Under the pieces are notes generated by a model that was not told where the DNA came from, did not search any database, and saw only the letters and a program-made list of their open reading frames with translations. A program made the position numbers and the translations under genes. A DNA stretch of 7,149 nucleotides from Desulfobulbaceae bacterium. GTDB taxonomy: Bacteria > Desulfobacterota > Desulfobulbia > Desulfobulbales > SURF-16. Shown piece after piece: positions 6,936 through 7,149 of this stretch (positions are counted from its first letter, which is position 1; every line of letters starts with the position of its first letter). The stretch covers positions 1 to 7,149 of the forward strand of contig JAGHCC010000270.1 in assembly GCA_021160685.1 (NCBI GenBank), given 5' to 3'.

Positions 6936-6966
6936 TTTTCAGGTATTGAAGAAAGGTATGTAACTA

Positions 6967-7067
6967 TTTAGGTTGTTTAGGCTGTAGACTAAAGGCTATT
7001 AGTTTCCAAAATCTGCATTGTTTCTCGTTACATCGCTTGCGGTGTACAAGCTCTATCCTACAGCCTA
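6967..7067 (+). repeat. Degenerate repeat and inverted-repeat element upstream of aroD
   Basis: Two adjacent nine-base copies, TTTAGGTTG (6967-6975) and TTTAGGCTG (6976-6984), differ at one base, and a looser third copy lies at about 6990-6998. TAGGCTGTAG (6978-6987) recurs exactly inverted as CTACAGCCTA (7058-7067), with partial matching continuing inwards. The arms are 70 bases apart and enclose a small hairpin. It may be a palindromic intergenic repeat or a structured leader of aroD; the family is not recognised and no transposase is present. Confidence 0.4.
7029..7046 (+). other. Small hairpin between the inverted-repeat arms
   Basis: TACATCG (7029-7035) pairs with CGGTGTA (7040-7046) around a CTTG tetraloop: seven pairs, one of them G-U when read as plus-strand RNA. 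A competing stem, GCTTG (7035-7039) with CAAGC (7047-7051), cannot form at the same time. The wobble becomes an A-C mismatch on the minus strand, so the fold is better on the strand opposite aroD. No T run follows. Confidence 0.3.
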
Positions 7068-7149
7068 TCGACCTTCTAAGTAACAAAATTTCAAGAACTA
7101 CTCATAAATACCGTAAAAACAGCATGATAAACATAAAAACTTCGCACAC

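Larger units (their letters stand above)
6936..7149. other. AT-rich intergenic region upstream of aroD, no gene seen
   Basis: Besides the repeats and hairpin, these 214 bases hold no tRNA, no clear terminator and no well-formed promoter for aroD; the best -35-like hexamer on the minus strand (TTGAAA near 7093) has no good partner at 16-18 bases. An ATG at 7124 on the plus strand is open to the window end (MINIKTSH) but has no Shine-Dalgarno sequence and is too short to judge. The region could carry the promoter of the aro genes and the start of a divergent gene. Confidence 0.5.

Noticed and set aside
6552..6971. Plus-strand open frames opposite aroD
   Set aside because: aroD is complete on the minus strand, and the shadows have no family features.
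6967..7067. CRISPR array or tRNA in the aroD upstream region
   Set aside because: The repeats are too short, degenerate and irregularly spaced for CRISPR, and no cloverleaf or T-arm sequence is present.

Overview
The window most resembles part of the chromosome of a Gram-negative, probably deltaproteobacterial (Desulfobacterota-type) organism. The grounds are the subfamily look of its glucose-6-phosphate isomerase (EFIGF and SFDQEGVQLGK segments), a type I AroD beside AroE and AroA, and a GspE/PilB-type ATPase with an N-terminal MshEN-like domain translationally coupled to an HDOD protein. The taxonomic call is inference from recalled family features, not from a search. Nothing indicates a phage, plasmid or insertion sequence.

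Layout. Bases 2-1156 on the plus strand hold the C-terminal 384 codons of pgi, whose start lies beyond the left edge. Everything else points the other way. Read in the direction of transcription (right to left) the order is aroD (6935-6219), aroE (6229-5402, 11-base overlap with aroD), aroA (5352-4087, 49-base gap), a GspE/PilB-family ATPase (3977-2037, 109-base gap) and an HDOD-domain gene (2037-1198, sharing one base with the ATPase stop). pgi and the HDOD gene converge with 41 bases between them and no convincing terminator. Bases 6936-7149 are AT-rich, carry no gene I can support, and hold short degenerate repeats, an inverted repeat and a small hairpin.

How the genes work together. AroD, AroE and AroA supply steps three, four and six of the shikimate pathway: dehydroquinate to dehydroshikimate, to shikimate, then shikimate-3-phosphate to EPSP. 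Shikimate kinase, AroB and AroC are not in the window. The ATPase and HDOD protein form a second functional pair. The ATPase should drive assembly of a type IV pilus or type II secretion pseudopilus. Its N-terminus contains one recognisable c-di-GMP-binding MshEN repeat pair preceded by a degenerate second pair. The HDOD protein is made from the same message through a TAATG junction and is probably a regulatory or signalling partner. The 109-base gap before the ATPase leaves room for a separate promoter, so the two pairs may or may not be one transcript.

I did not find a clearly new system. The most interesting points are the tandem MshEN-like N-terminus with its coupled HDOD gene, the repeat-bearing leader upstream of aroD, and active-site substitutions in Pgi and AroA.
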